Below, piece by piece: positions 8,968 through 17,451 of a DNA stretch of 64,000 nt. The stretch spans positions 1 through 64,000 of the forward strand of contig DASWRI010000086.1 of assembly GCA_036403235.1 (NCBI GenBank), in the 5' to 3' direction. A program made the translations under genes and the position numbers. The stretch's first letter is position 1. The number at the start of each line of letters is the position of its first letter. The notes beneath the pieces were generated by a model, which made no database searches, was not told the origin of the DNA, and was given only the letters and a program-made list of their open reading frames with translations. This stretch comes from JBGTFE01 sp036403235 (GTDB lineage: Bacteria > Acidobacteriota > Blastocatellia > Pyrinomonadales > Pyrinomonadaceae).

Positions 8968-10065
8968 ATGTTTAATTTCTTTCAGAATATTCATATCGAT
9001 TGGCTCGGAAAACGGCGAATATTTATCGCCCTTTCCATTTTTATTATGTTGGCGGGGCTCGTTTCAACCATCGCCCGGCAATTTACTCCGGGCGGAACGG
9101 ACGCCTTTAATCTCGGCGTCGATTTTAAGGGCGGAACGGTCGTTACGGCAAAATTCAAAGGCCAGAAACCGGCTGACGACGATATTCGCAGCGCGCTGAA
9201 TAATGTCCGCATCAAAGATGCGGTAATTCAGAGTTCGACCAGTAAACCCGACGAAGTTTTGATAAAAATTCCGTTGCTTGAAAGCACGGCGCAAACGTCG
9301 GCCGACGCGTCCAATAACGAGCAGGCAGTCGCCGCGCAGGTTCAGGCTGGACGCATGACCGTTAAAACTGCGCTCGATACTTTCGGCAAAGAAGCCGAAG
9401 GCGAAAATACGCTCGATTCGGTTCCGGACGCCGCTTATAAAATTATCGGCACGGATTCGGTCGGCGCAATCGCCGGCTCGCAGCTCAGAAATCAGGCGGT
9501 CGCGGCGACGCTTTTAGGTTTGCTCGGCATCTTGTTTTTTATCGCGTTTCGCTATGACTGGACTTATGCGGCGGGCGCGGTTATCGCCGTTTTTCACGAC
9601 GTTTTGATGGTGCTCGCGTTTTTCTCCGTTTTTCAATGGGAAATAAATTTAACGGTCATCGCGGCGGTCTTAACCATCGTCGGTTTTTCCGTCAACGATT
9701 CGATTGTTATTTTCGACCGAATCCGCGAAAACCTGGTTGCGAATCGGACGGATTCGCTATTTAAGATTACAAACGATTCAATTAACCAGACGCTTTCCAG
9801 AACGGTTATTACGGCGGGCCTTGTGCTTTTGTCGGTTTTGGCGCTGGTTTTGTTCGGCGGCGAAGTTCTGCACAGCTTCTCGCTGGCGCTGCTCGTCGGC
9901 GTGACTCTGGGAACGTATTCGACCATCGCCATCGCCAGCCCGATTGCAATCTGGTGGCAGGATAAACTCGGCGAGGCGAAAATGAAACTGCCCGAAGCGG
10001 CGCAGGCCGAAAAGCTTGCTTCGGCTTCGCGGCGCTCCGTCACTCGCCGCCCGGCTGCAAGGTAA
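8968..10065 (+). CDS. secF: Protein translocase subunit SecF
   Basis: A 365-residue partner of SecD in the export motor. It has an N-terminal helix (RRIFIALSIFIMLAGLVS), the FNLGVDFKGGTVV motif, a periplasmic domain enlarged by a Gln/Ala-rich stretch, and five helices with VGFSVNDSIVIFDRIREN. The ATG at 8968 is preferred; an in-frame TTG at 8953 overlaps the GGAAAA that could serve as ribosome binding site. The tail ends RRSVTRRPAAR. A terminator follows at 10081. Confidence 0.95.
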   Translation: MFNFFQNIHIDWLGKRRIFIALSIFIMLAGLVSTIARQFTPGGTDAFNLGVDFKGGTVVTAKFKGQKPADDDIRSALNNVRIKDAVIQSSTSKPDEVLIKIPLLESTAQTSADASNNEQAVAAQVQAGRMTVKTALDTFGKEAEGENTLDSVPDAAYKIIGTDSVGAIAGSQLRNQAVAATLLGLLGILFFIAFRYDWTYAAGAVIAVFHDVLMVLAFFSVFQWEINLTVIAAVLTIVGFSVNDSIVIFDRIRENLVANRTDSLFKITNDSINQTLSRTVITAGLVLLSVLALVLFGGEVLHSFSLALLVGVTLGTYSTIAIASPIAIWWQDKLGEAKMKLPEAAQAEKLASASRRSVTRRPAAR

Positions 10066-10080
10066 AACTTGGCTTACAGG

Positions 10081-10113
10081 ATTTCCGGCGTCTCTTTAGC
10101 GCCGGAAATTTTT
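10081..10113 (+). terminator. Intrinsic terminator after secF
   Basis: Perfect arms ATTTCCGGCG and CGCCGGAAAT with a 9-base loop are followed by a T run. It closes the tgt-yajC-secD-secF transcription unit. Confidence 0.85.
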
Positions 10114-10138
10114 GATTTAAAGGGTTGATTATCAAGAG

Positions 10139-10506
10139 AGGGAATTTTCAAATAAAAATTGAAAATTCCCTTGAAAGTACATAATTATTTCTTGACTTTT
10201 AAGACGTAAAACTTTAGACTTCAATACGTTGCTGGTCAATTAAATAGTTTGTATCTGCTTTTTGTTCGTTTGTTGGAACACGGCGGCAGAGGCGGCGGAA
10301 CTTTTGTAATGAAAGACCGGCAGAAGTCCGTTTAATCCCGCACTTTAGAAAAGCAGTCCAAAACGTTAAAAGTAAGATTTATCAGGTTGAATCGTCAAAT
10401 TTATTGAAAGCGATGACAACTTGATGTTTGAAAAATATCATCAAAGACAATAAAGGTTTCGTAAATCTTGACCCGATTGGCACCGGAAAGAGGGAGGAAA
10501 TTTAAG
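10139..10506 (+). promoter_or_regulatory. Candidate promoter region and leader of the tonB cluster
   Basis: The gap between secF and tonB is 441 bases with no credible gene. It holds a hairpin GGGAATTTTCAA/TTGAAAATTCCC near 10139-10170. A sigma70-like pair follows: TTGACT at 10192-10197, a 17-base spacer, and TAGACT at 10215-10220. A leader of about 280 bases would then precede tonB. A strong GGAGG sits about 10 bases before the tonB ATG. No riboswitch class was recognised. Confidence 0.4.
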
Positions 10507-11340
10507 ATGTTAGATCAATTAGTTGAGTCGAAAAGCAATACCCAGGAAAATACACGTAAAGCCGGTATTTTAGCTGTTATCCTGATTCTTATGGTCAGTG
10601 CTGTTTTCGGCGGAATCCTTTGGGATTTGAGTAAATTGTTCAGATCATATCTGAGCGAGGGAATGGGTGGAGATTTGGAGCTGACGGCTCTGGTCGCGCC
10701 GGTTCCGGTGCAAGCGGAAGAGCCACCTCCGCCGGAGATTAAGGAAGAGAAGCCGACCAAGGTCGAGCAAAACGTGGATGTCCGTAAGGAAATCATTTTT
10801 GATGTTTCGCAATCGACGAAAATTCCGGATAAAGTCGAAACCCAGGCGGTCAAGGTCAACACGGTTCGTAAGGATGTGACGACGGTTCTCGGTGACAGAG
10901 ATTCGAACACCGACCGGCCGATGACGAATCCGAATGAAAGAATTGTTACCGAAACCAAAGGTGTCGGCGACACGGATAATTCAAAACAGCCGACCGATAC
11001 CAACGACGACGAGCCGAAAATTGCGACGCCGACGCCGAAGCCGACCGAAAAACCCGTTCCGAAAATAGTTTCGGGCGGCGTCGTCAACAGTAAGGCGACC
11101 AATCTGGTTAAGCCGGCATATCCGCAGGCGGCACGTGCCGTGCGCGCCAGCGGCGCGGTCAACGTTCAGGTGACCATCAGCGAAACCGGAAGCGTTATTT
11201 CAGCGAGCGCGGTCAGCGGTCATCCGCTTCTGCGACAGGCGGCCGAGCAGGCAGCTCGCTCATCAAAATTTAGTCCGACGCTGCTTTCGGGACAACCCGT
11301 AAAAGTTACCGGAGTTATAGTTTATAATTTCGTTCCGTAA
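10507..11340 (+). CDS. tonB: Energy transducer TonB
   Basis: A 277-residue TonB-family protein linking the ExbBD motor to outer-membrane receptors. It has a short cytosolic start, one membrane helix (about residues 22-42, AGILAVILILMVSAVFGGIL), a long Pro/Lys/Glu/Thr periplasmic spacer, and a C-terminal TonB domain (LVKPAYPQAARAV to VIVYNFVP). The ATG at 10507 has the strong upstream GGGAGGAAAT; a TTG further up at 10468 is unlikely. A hairpin terminator or attenuator separates it from exbB. Confidence 0.9.
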   Translation: MLDQLVESKSNTQENTRKAGILAVILILMVSAVFGGILWDLSKLFRSYLSEGMGGDLELTALVAPVPVQAEEPPPPEIKEEKPTKVEQNVDVRKEIIFDVSQSTKIPDKVETQAVKVNTVRKDVTTVLGDRDSNTDRPMTNPNERIVTETKGVGDTDNSKQPTDTNDDEPKIATPTPKPTEKPVPKIVSGGVVNSKATNLVKPAYPQAARAVRASGAVNVQVTISETGSVISASAVSGHPLLRQAAEQAARSSKFSPTLLSGQPVKVTGVIVYNFVP

Positions 11341-11354
11341 AAAGAACGACAATC

Positions 11355-11393
11355 GACGGTGAGAGGTTAATTGACTTCTCACCGTCAAAATTT
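11355..11393 (+). terminator. Terminator or attenuator between tonB and exbB
   Basis: Perfect 10-base arms GACGGTGAGA and TCTCACCGTC are followed by AAAATTTT. It may lower read-through from tonB into exbB rather than fully end transcription. Confidence 0.6.
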
Positions 11394-11439
11394 TAATCTG
11401 CAATCATAATATTTTTTTGATTTCTTTGGAGGAAAAATC

Positions 11440-12192
11440 ATGACTTTTTTAGTTAGCCTTTTGGGCTTTTTCTTAATGTTTGCCGAAAGCGGCGCACAAA
11501 CATCAATGTTCAGCCCCTATGAAATTTGGAGAAGTTTAACGTGGGCGGGCGTCGGCGTTATCACCGTTTTGCTGCTGCAATCGGTATATATGATAGCCGT
11601 TGGCATCGAGCGCTATTTGACTTACAGCAAAGCCAAAACGCAATCGCGCCAATACGCTCCGAAAGTAGCGCAGGCGTTGAAAAACAGCAATATCGACGAA
11701 GCCATAAACATCAGCGACAAGCACAAGGATTCGCATCTGGCGATGGTTGTTTCGTCGGGCTTGAAAGAATTTGCGGCGCATCAGGGCAATACCGATATTT
11801 CGGCTGATGAAATGGAAGCTTCGAAACGCGCTTTAGAACGCGCCATCGCGGTTAAAACGGCCGAGCTCAAACGCGGGCTCGCAGGACTCGCGACGGTCGG
11901 TTCGACTGCTCCGTTCGTCGGTTTGTTCGGAACGGTCGTCGGTATTATCGGCGCGTTCCAAGCTTTGAAAGCAAATGAAGGAAACGCGGGTATCGGAACG
12001 GTCGGCGGCGCGATTGCGGAAGCTTTGATTGCGACGGCGTTCGGTATTTTGGTGGCGGTTCCGGCGGTTTGGCTGTTTAACTGGTTTACCAATAAAGTTA
12101 CGAGCTTTGGCGTCGAAATGGAAAACTCCGCTTCGGAATTAGTGGATTATTTCATCAAACAGCGCTCAAAACGCATAGGTAGCGGCGGCTAA
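11440..12192 (+). CDS. exbB: MotA/TolQ/ExbB proton channel protein
   Basis: A 250-residue inner-membrane subunit that forms the pentameric stator of the TonB motor. Helix 1 is at the N-terminus and helix 2 near 28-50 (AGVGVITVLLLQSVYMIAVG). A cytosolic loop with SKRALERAIAVKTAELKRGL follows, then the paired C-terminal helices with GLFGTVVGIIGAFQAL and IAEALIATAFGILVAVPAV, the diagnostic TolQ/ExbB sequences. TTTGGAGGAAAAATC before the ATG is a strong ribosome binding site. Two exbD genes follow. Confidence 0.93.
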   Translation: MTFLVSLLGFFLMFAESGAQTSMFSPYEIWRSLTWAGVGVITVLLLQSVYMIAVGIERYLTYSKAKTQSRQYAPKVAQALKNSNIDEAINISDKHKDSHLAMVVSSGLKEFAAHQGNTDISADEMEASKRALERAIAVKTAELKRGLAGLATVGSTAPFVGLFGTVVGIIGAFQALKANEGNAGIGTVGGAIAEALIATAFGILVAVPAVWLFNWFTNKVTSFGVEMENSASELVDYFIKQRSKRIGSGG

Positions 12193-12235
12193 TCTTAGAC
12201 CTTTTAAGAAGTATAAACAAGGGAGAATATTTGCT

Positions 12236-12673
12236 ATGGCAATGCAAGTCGGCGGAGCCGAAGAGTATAATTCGGAGATTAACGTAACTCCGATGGTTGA
12301 TGTGATGCTGGTTTTGCTGATTATCTTTATGATTGTCACGCCGCTTTTGCAGCAAGGCGTATCAGTTGATATTCCGCGCGAGATGAATAGTCCCGAAGAA
12401 GATCAGGAAATCACCAAAGATACGTCAGTTGTGATTGCAATTCCTGATAACAACAATTTTTATATTGGCAAAGACCCTTATCCGCTTGAGGAACTGGCGA
12501 AGAAAATCGAAGCTAAAATGAAAAACATGCCGCCCGAAAGGCGAATTGTTTATATCAAGAGCAGCGTCGAGGTAAATTACGGCACGGTCGTTAAAGCCAT
12601 CGATGTGATTCGCAAACAGGACGTGGATAAAATCGGTTTAATCGCCGATAAGAAAAAAGGTGTGCCGAAATAA
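12236..12673 (+). CDS. exbD: Biopolymer transport protein ExbD/TolR (first copy)
   Basis: A 145-residue ExbD/TolR protein. Its N-terminal membrane helix carries the proton-relay aspartate in INVTPMVDVMLVLLIIFMIV. A periplasmic peptidoglycan-binding-like domain follows (VVIAIPDNNNFYIG, then VYIKSSVEVNYGTVVKAIDV). Together with exbB and the second exbD it forms the motor. The two ExbDs may form a heterodimer at the ExbB pore, which is inference. Confidence 0.93.
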   Translation: MAMQVGGAEEYNSEINVTPMVDVMLVLLIIFMIVTPLLQQGVSVDIPREMNSPEEDQEITKDTSVVIAIPDNNNFYIGKDPYPLEELAKKIEAKMKNMPPERRIVYIKSSVEVNYGTVVKAIDVIRKQDVDKIGLIADKKKGVPK

Positions 12674-12702
12674 CGAAGCAAAGCTTTTAGGGAGTAAAAA
12701 AT

Positions 12703-13176
12703 ATGGGAATGTCATCAGGTGGCGGCAAGGGAGCGTCGCCAAACATTAATGTAACGCCGTTGATTGACGTTTTGCTGGTGCTTTTAATTATTTTTATGAT
12801 TATCGCGCCCTCAAAACCGAGCCGATTTAAGGCACAGGTTCCGGCCGAACCGAAGCCCGACGAACAGACAGCATCAAAACCGAATCCTTTGACTTTGGTC
12901 GTGTCTATCAATAAAGGCGACTTGAAGGTTACTTTGAACAACGAAGATGCCGGAGACGTCTCAAATACGGAGCTTTTGACCAATAAACTTCAGCAAATCT
13001 TCAAGGATAGAGAAAACAACGGTGTTATCCGCGAAGGAACGAATGAGGTCGAGAAAACGGTTTTTATCAAATCGCCGAAAACTGTCAGCTACGGTAATGT
13101 CGTCAAAGTTATTGACGGCGTTAAATTCGCCGGCGCAGAACCTATCGGATTGCAGATTGATGATTTGCAGGAATAA
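12703..13176 (+). CDS. exbD: Biopolymer transport protein ExbD/TolR (second copy)
   Basis: A 157-residue paralogue of the preceding gene. It keeps the aspartate motif (INVTPLIDVLLVLLIIFMII) and the C-terminal VFIKSPKTVSYGNVVKVIDG. The middle is longer and rich in Pro/Lys/Asn. It lies 29 bases after the first exbD, in the same operon. Divergence between the two copies suggests non-identical subunits rather than a recent duplication. Confidence 0.92.
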   Translation: MGMSSGGGKGASPNINVTPLIDVLLVLLIIFMIIAPSKPSRFKAQVPAEPKPDEQTASKPNPLTLVVSINKGDLKVTLNNEDAGDVSNTELLTNKLQQIFKDRENNGVIREGTNEVEKTVFIKSPKTVSYGNVVKVIDGVKFAGAEPIGLQIDDLQE

Positions 13177-13256
13177 ATTTAGCTTAAATAAATAACGGAA
13201 ACTTGAGGCGAAGACCTTCGGTTTCTGTTATTTTAAGCGGGAAATGGAGTCGAACA

Positions 13257-14135
13257 ATGAGAATCTCTCGTGCAGGGATATTAATCTTAATTTCATTATC
13301 AGTTTTAATCGGAAGTAATTGTGGATATTACAACCGCATTGTCGCCAGAAAAAATCTGGTTGACGGGGCGAAAGCCTACAAGGACAGAAAGTTTAAGGAA
13401 GCCGAACAGCTTTTCCGCGCTGCCGTTAACCGCGACCCGCAGGGAACGAGCGACGAAGGTAAAACCGCACAGCTCTTTCTGGCGCGCACGCTTCATTCGC
13501 AGTATGTCGGTAATCGTTCGGAAACGAGTTTAGCCGAACAGGCTATCGATGCATATAAAAAAGTTCTGGCGGAAAACGTATCCGATAACAGCTCTTTTAA
13601 GGCAGTCGCCAATCTTTATGAAAATCTTAATAAGAATGACGAATGGCTTAAATGGGTAACCGACCGGACAAATAACGAACAGGTTCCGCCCGACCAGCGC
13701 GCCGAAGCTTTGACATCGCTGGCAGCCAGAAAATACAGCTGCGCCAACGATATTTCGGACACGCCGGAAGTCAAAAAAGAAGTAACCAAGGGAACAACGA
13801 AGGTTTATGAATTTAAGAAACCCGAAAAACCCGAAGATTACGAAACTTTGAAACAATGCACTACGGATGGAATGGCATTGATTGACAGGGCTTTGGAATT
13901 TGACAAAAAAGCGGGCGTCGAATCGGATTCGACATGGTCGTATAAGGCAAATTTGCTGGTTCAGAAAATGCGTCTCGCCGAAATGGACGGCAAGATCGAT
14001 GAAAAAGAAGCCATAAAGAAAGATGCCGAAGCGGCTAAAGAAAAGTTTACTGTTTTGGCGGCCGAAAAGAAAAAGAAACAGGACGAAGAAGAAGCCAAGA
14101 AGAAAGCGGCTGAAGAAGCGGCCAATAAAAAGTAA
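13257..14135 (+). CDS. TPR-like exported protein in the ton cluster
   Basis: A 292-residue protein starting at the ATG at 13257 (GGAG about 8 bases upstream). It has a hydrophobic export signal (ISRAGILILISLSVLIGSNC). The Cys at its end could be a lipidation site, although Asn at -1 is unusual. Helical repeat-like sequence follows (GAKAYKDRKFKEAEQLFRAA reads as a TPR helix pair), and the tail is very rich in Lys/Glu/Ala (KKKQDEEEAKKKAAEEAANK). It is the last gene of the exbB-exbD-exbD unit and may be an envelope partner of the motor, like YbgF/CpoB of Tol systems. That comparison is inference. Confidence 0.7.
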   Translation: MRISRAGILILISLSVLIGSNCGYYNRIVARKNLVDGAKAYKDRKFKEAEQLFRAAVNRDPQGTSDEGKTAQLFLARTLHSQYVGNRSETSLAEQAIDAYKKVLAENVSDNSSFKAVANLYENLNKNDEWLKWVTDRTNNEQVPPDQRAEALTSLAARKYSCANDISDTPEVKKEVTKGTTKVYEFKKPEKPEDYETLKQCTTDGMALIDRALEFDKKAGVESDSTWSYKANLLVQKMRLAEMDGKIDEKEAIKKDAEAAKEKFTVLAAEKKKKQDEEEAKKKAAEEAANKK

Positions 14136-14157
14136 ATTTTTTAATTCAACTTTTATA

Positions 14158-14204
14158 AAAAGTGATGCTCAATTACAATAAAATTGAGCATCACTTTTTT
14201 TTCA
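14158..14204 (+). terminator. Intrinsic terminator of the ton cluster
   Basis: Stem AAAGTGATGCTCAAT pairs with ATTGAGCATCACTTT and ends in a run of eight T. It closes the tonB-exbBDD-lipoprotein region. Confidence 0.9.
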
Positions 14205-14214
14205 GGGATGAGGG

Positions 14215-14276
14215 AAAAGGGCGGAAGGATGAATAAGAGCAACATTTCTTATTCATCCTTCATCTCTCATTCTTTC
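14215..14276. repeat. Heptamer-word hairpin (AGGATGA family)
   Basis: Words gggatga, gggaaaa, gggcgga, aggatga in 7-base phase are followed by an inverted copy. Arms AAGGATGAATAAG (14225-14237) and CTTATTCATCCTT (14248-14260) pair perfectly. It sits just before rel. Confidence 0.8.
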
Positions 14277-14288
14277 AGCCCTTAATTT

Positions 14289-16496
14289 ATGATTCGCATC
14301 GAAGACATCATCGAGAAAGTCGAAAGAAATCGTCCCGAACCGGACATCGATTTGATTCGGCGCGCGTATTTTTTTTCCGCAAAATATCACAGCGGTCAAA
14401 AGCGCGCTTCGGGCGAACCTTACCTCGTTCATCCTCTCGCCGTCGCGGATATTCTGGCCGAGATGCGGCTCGATGAAACGAGCGTCTCGACCGGCCTGCT
14501 GCACGACGTGGTCGAAGATACGCTGGTCGATTTGGATTTTCTGCGCGAATATTTCGGCGATGAAATCACGCGTCTGGTCGACGGTTTGACCAAAATTGCG
14601 CACATCAGCAATCTCTCGAAAGAAAAACAGCAGGCGGAAAACGTTCGCAAGATGGTTCTGGCGATGACGACGGACGTCCGCGTCGTGCTTATCAAGCTCG
14701 CCGACCGTCTGCATAATATGCGTACGATGCAGTTTCTGAAACCCGAGAAGCGCGCCCGTATCTCGCAGGAAACGCTCGACATATACGCGCCGATTGCGCA
14801 CCGTCTCGGAATGGGTAAAGTGCGCAGCGAACTCGAAGATTTGTCGTTTCAAAATCTCTATCCCGACGAATACAAAAAGCTCGCCAAGGAAGTCGACGCG
14901 CGCCGGCCGGAGCTCGAAGCGACGCTGCAAAAAATACAAAACACGATTCACGATAAATTGAACGAAAACGACGTGCCTTTTATAAAAATCGAAGGTCGCG
15001 TCAAGCGTCTCTATTCGCTCTGGAAAAAGCTGAAAAAGCAGAAAATCACGATTGACCGCGTTTACGATTTAATCGCCGCCCGAATCATTACCGAAAACGA
15101 CAGAAAGAATTGTTACCTCACTCTGAGCGTCATACACGACATCTGGACGCCCGTTCCCGAGCGTTTTAAGGACTGGATTGCGATTCCGCGCGATAATCTG
15201 TATCAATCGCTCCACACGTCCGTAATCGGCGAAAGCGGGCAATCGTTCGAAGTCCAGATTCGAACCGAGGAAATGCACCAGATTGCCGAAGAAGGCGTCG
15301 CGGCGCACTGGAAATACAAAGAAAAGAAACTCGGCAAGCGCGACGAGGACGAAAGTCTCGACGAGCTTCGCAAAACGGTCGAAAAACTGCTTCTTCCACT
15401 GGTCGAGACGACCGAAGAAAACGAAGATTCGGAAGATTTTATCGAATCGTTAAAGCTCGACCTTTATCCGAAAGACGTTTACGCGTTTACGCCGATGGGC
15501 AAAGTTATACAGCTTCCGCGCGGCGCCACGCCGATTGATTTTGCATACGCGATTCACTCGGAAGTCGGCGACACCTGCACCGGCGCAAAGATAAACGGGC
15601 GAATCGCGACCTTGAGAAGCGATTTGCAAAACGGCGACGTGGTTGAAATTTTGACGACGAAAGGCTCAAGGCCTTCGTCCGACTGGCTCAATCACGTGGT
15701 TACGTCGCGCGCGCGAAATCATATTCGTCACTGGATTTCCGAGCAGCAGCGCATCGAATCAATCGAAATCGGGCGCAAGCTTTTGGAGAAAGAAGCCGAA
15801 AAATTTCGTATTTCATCAAAAAAACTGATTAATAACGACGATGAAATGAAACGCATCGCCAACGAATACGGCCTCGGCCGACCGGACGATTTGCTGGCCT
15901 CAATCGGCTACGGCAAAACTCTGCCGCGAAACGTTTTAGCGAAATTCCTCGGGCCTGAAAAATTTGCCGAGCTCGACCCGGAAAAGAAAGCCGAGACGCG
16001 TCTGCAAAGCGGAATGAAAGCCGTCAAGAAATTTATCGGCATGGGCGAGGACGCGATTGTCGTCAAAGGCGTCGATAATCTGATGACGACGCGCGCCAAT
16101 TGCTGCAATCCGCTTCGCGGCGAGGAAATTATCGGTTATATTTCGCTCGGGAAAGGCATCATCGTTCACAATAAGCGCTGCAAAAACGTCTCGCATCTGA
16201 TGACCAATAAAGAACGCATCGTCGATGTCGAATGGGCGAAAAACGACAAGGACGAGATTCAATCAATCAGACTTCTGGCGACGACCGAAAACCGTACGGG
16301 AATGCTCGCCGGAATCACAAACGCGATTGCCGAAATCAAAACCGGAATTCGCGACGCGCGCGCCAACGTTTCCAAAGACGACATCGGCCTAATCGAAGTG
16401 ACGGTCGAGGTTTTCGACAAAAAACATCTCGACCGCGTAATCAGCTCCATTGAACAAGTTCCGGGCGTGATTGATGTCGAAAGAGTAAACGCCTAA
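14289..16496 (+). CDS. rel: Bifunctional (p)ppGpp synthetase/hydrolase
   Basis: A 735-residue RelA/SpoT homologue controlling the stringent response. The order is: HD hydrolase domain with HPLAVADILAEM and LLHDVVEDT (His-Asp metal site intact), synthetase domain (GRVKRLYSLWKKLKK, RVYDLIAARI, KDWIAIPRDNLYQSLHT), TGS domain (VYAFTPMGKVIQLPRGATPI), a zinc-finger-like region with NCCNPL and HNKRCKNV, and a C-terminal ACT domain. Both catalytic halves look active. Known partners are the ribosome and uncharged tRNA. A hairpin of repeat words lies directly before the start. Confidence 0.95.
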   Translation: MIRIEDIIEKVERNRPEPDIDLIRRAYFFSAKYHSGQKRASGEPYLVHPLAVADILAEMRLDETSVSTGLLHDVVEDTLVDLDFLREYFGDEITRLVDGLTKIAHISNLSKEKQQAENVRKMVLAMTTDVRVVLIKLADRLHNMRTMQFLKPEKRARISQETLDIYAPIAHRLGMGKVRSELEDLSFQNLYPDEYKKLAKEVDARRPELEATLQKIQNTIHDKLNENDVPFIKIEGRVKRLYSLWKKLKKQKITIDRVYDLIAARIITENDRKNCYLTLSVIHDIWTPVPERFKDWIAIPRDNLYQSLHTSVIGESGQSFEVQIRTEEMHQIAEEGVAAHWKYKEKKLGKRDEDESLDELRKTVEKLLLPLVETTEENEDSEDFIESLKLDLYPKDVYAFTPMGKVIQLPRGATPIDFAYAIHSEVGDTCTGAKINGRIATLRSDLQNGDVVEILTTKGSRPSSDWLNHVVTSRARNHIRHWISEQQRIESIEIGRKLLEKEAEKFRISSKKLINNDDEMKRIANEYGLGRPDDLLASIGYGKTLPRNVLAKFLGPEKFAELDPEKKAETRLQSGMKAVKKFIGMGEDAIVVKGVDNLMTTRANCCNPLRGEEIIGYISLGKGIIVHNKRCKNVSHLMTNKERIVDVEWAKNDKDEIQSIRLLATTENRTGMLAGITNAIAEIKTGIRDARANVSKDDIGLIEVTVEVFDKKHLDRVISSIEQVPGVIDVERVNA

Positions 16497-16583
16497 AACC
16501 CCAAGTCCCGTCTGCTAACTTTGCTTTTAGCTTTTAATCTGTTAAAATTCGCCTTTTGCTTGAGTAAAAAAAGAGCAAACCGT

Positions 16584-16967
16584 ATGACGATGAAAGAGAT
16601 AATTTCGACTGAAAACGCGCCGGGCGCAATCGGGCCTTATTCGCAAGCCGTAAAGACGGGAAACATGGTTTTTTGTTCGGGACAAATCCCGATTGACCCG
16701 AAAACGGGACAATTCGTCTCGGAGGACGCGGCGGAACAGACCGAACAGGTTTTGAAAAATTTGAGTGCCGTGCTCGAAGCGGCGGGAACGAGCTTGAATA
16801 ACGTCGTCAAGACGACCGTGTTTTTAGCCGATATGAACGATTTCACGGCGATGAACGAGGTTTACACGAAGTATTTCAGCGAAAACAAACCGGCGCGGGC
16901 GACGGTTCAGGCAGCACGTCTGCCGCGAGACGCGCGCGTCGAGATTGAATGCATCGCCGTAGTGTAA
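16584..16967 (+). CDS. ridA: RidA family enamine/imine deaminase
   Basis: A 127-residue RidA (YjgF/UK114) protein. It hydrolyses reactive 2-aminoacrylate and other enamines made by PLP enzymes, working as a trimer. Hallmarks are [17 protein letters not shown] near the N-terminus, [15 protein letters not shown], and the C-terminal [11 protein letters not shown] with the carboxylate-binding Arg. ATGs at 16584 and 16590 are both possible; the frame extends back to 16521, but RidA proteins do not need that extra length. Confidence 0.93.
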   Translation: MTMKEIISTENAPGAIGPYSQAVKTGNMVFCSGQIPIDPKTGQFVSEDAAEQTEQVLKNLSAVLEAAGTSLNNVVKTTVFLADMNDFTAMNEVYTKYFSENKPARATVQAARLPRDARVEIECIAVV

Positions 16968-17048
16968 GTCGCAAGCGTCAGGTCGAAAGTCAAAGGTCAA
17001 AATTAATTGACTTCGACGTAAGACATTAAACTTTCGACAAAATGAAAA

Positions 17049-17080
17049 TGCCAAACGTGAAATATTTCTCACACTTGGCA
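17049..17080 (-). terminator. Probable terminator of rpmB
   Basis: On the minus strand, TGCCAAGTGTGA pairs with TCACGTTTGGCA (two mismatches) and is followed by a T-rich tract. It lies just downstream of rpmB. The preceding 80 bases hold words of the gtcaaag type, without a gene. Confidence 0.5.
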
Positions 17081-17109
17081 ACCAAATTAAAAAGTTAAAT
17101 CTCAAAGAT

Positions 17110-17304
17110 TTACACAGCTTTGACAATTTTGCCGGATTTAATACAGCGAGTGCAAACTTTCATTCGTCCGTTTCCGCCGGCAGGCAGTTGAACGCGAATC
17201 GATTGCAGGTTCGGATTAAAGCGACGACGAGTTTTGTTGTTAGCATGTGAAACATTGTTTCCGAATTGCGGACCTTTTCCGCAGACATCGCATCGTTTTG
17301 CCAT
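17110..17304 (-). CDS. rpmB: 50S ribosomal protein bL28
   Basis: A 64-residue ribosomal protein, [20 protein letters not shown] at the N-terminus and [15 protein letters not shown] at the C-terminus. Both CxxC pairs are present, so it is the zinc-binding form of bL28. The length is normal for the family. It stands alone, divergent from the parvulin gene, with a 147-base shared promoter region. Confidence 0.97.
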   Translation of the reverse strand: MAKRCDVCGKGPQFGNNVSHANNKTRRRFNPNLQSIRVQLPAGGNGRMKVCTRCIKSGKIVKAV

Positions 17305-17351
17305 AATTATTTAAAAGCCTCCAAAAAAATAATACCGAGGTATATAAGAAC

Positions 17352-17369
17352 GAGTTTGCGTACAAACTC
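17352..17369. promoter_or_regulatory. Small perfect palindrome in the rpmB/parvulin divergent region
   Basis: GAGTTTG-CGTA-CAAACTC lies midway between two divergent genes. Its position suggests an operator or short transcript hairpin, but no regulator is recognisable. Confidence 0.3.
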
Positions 17370-17451
17370 AAAAACAAGATTTATAACAAAAAGTTTAAGG
17401 TTAAGTCAAGTAATGATAGATACAGTTAATTTTAGAGGAGTAAAAGCCACA

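Noticed and set aside
10066..10506. A riboswitch or small RNA in the long tonB leader
   Set aside because: Only one clear hairpin and a possible promoter were seen. No known riboswitch core could be matched by eye.
14253..14951. A 232-residue antisense reading frame opposite rel
   Set aside because: Shadow frame; the HD domain of rel is intact on the other strand.
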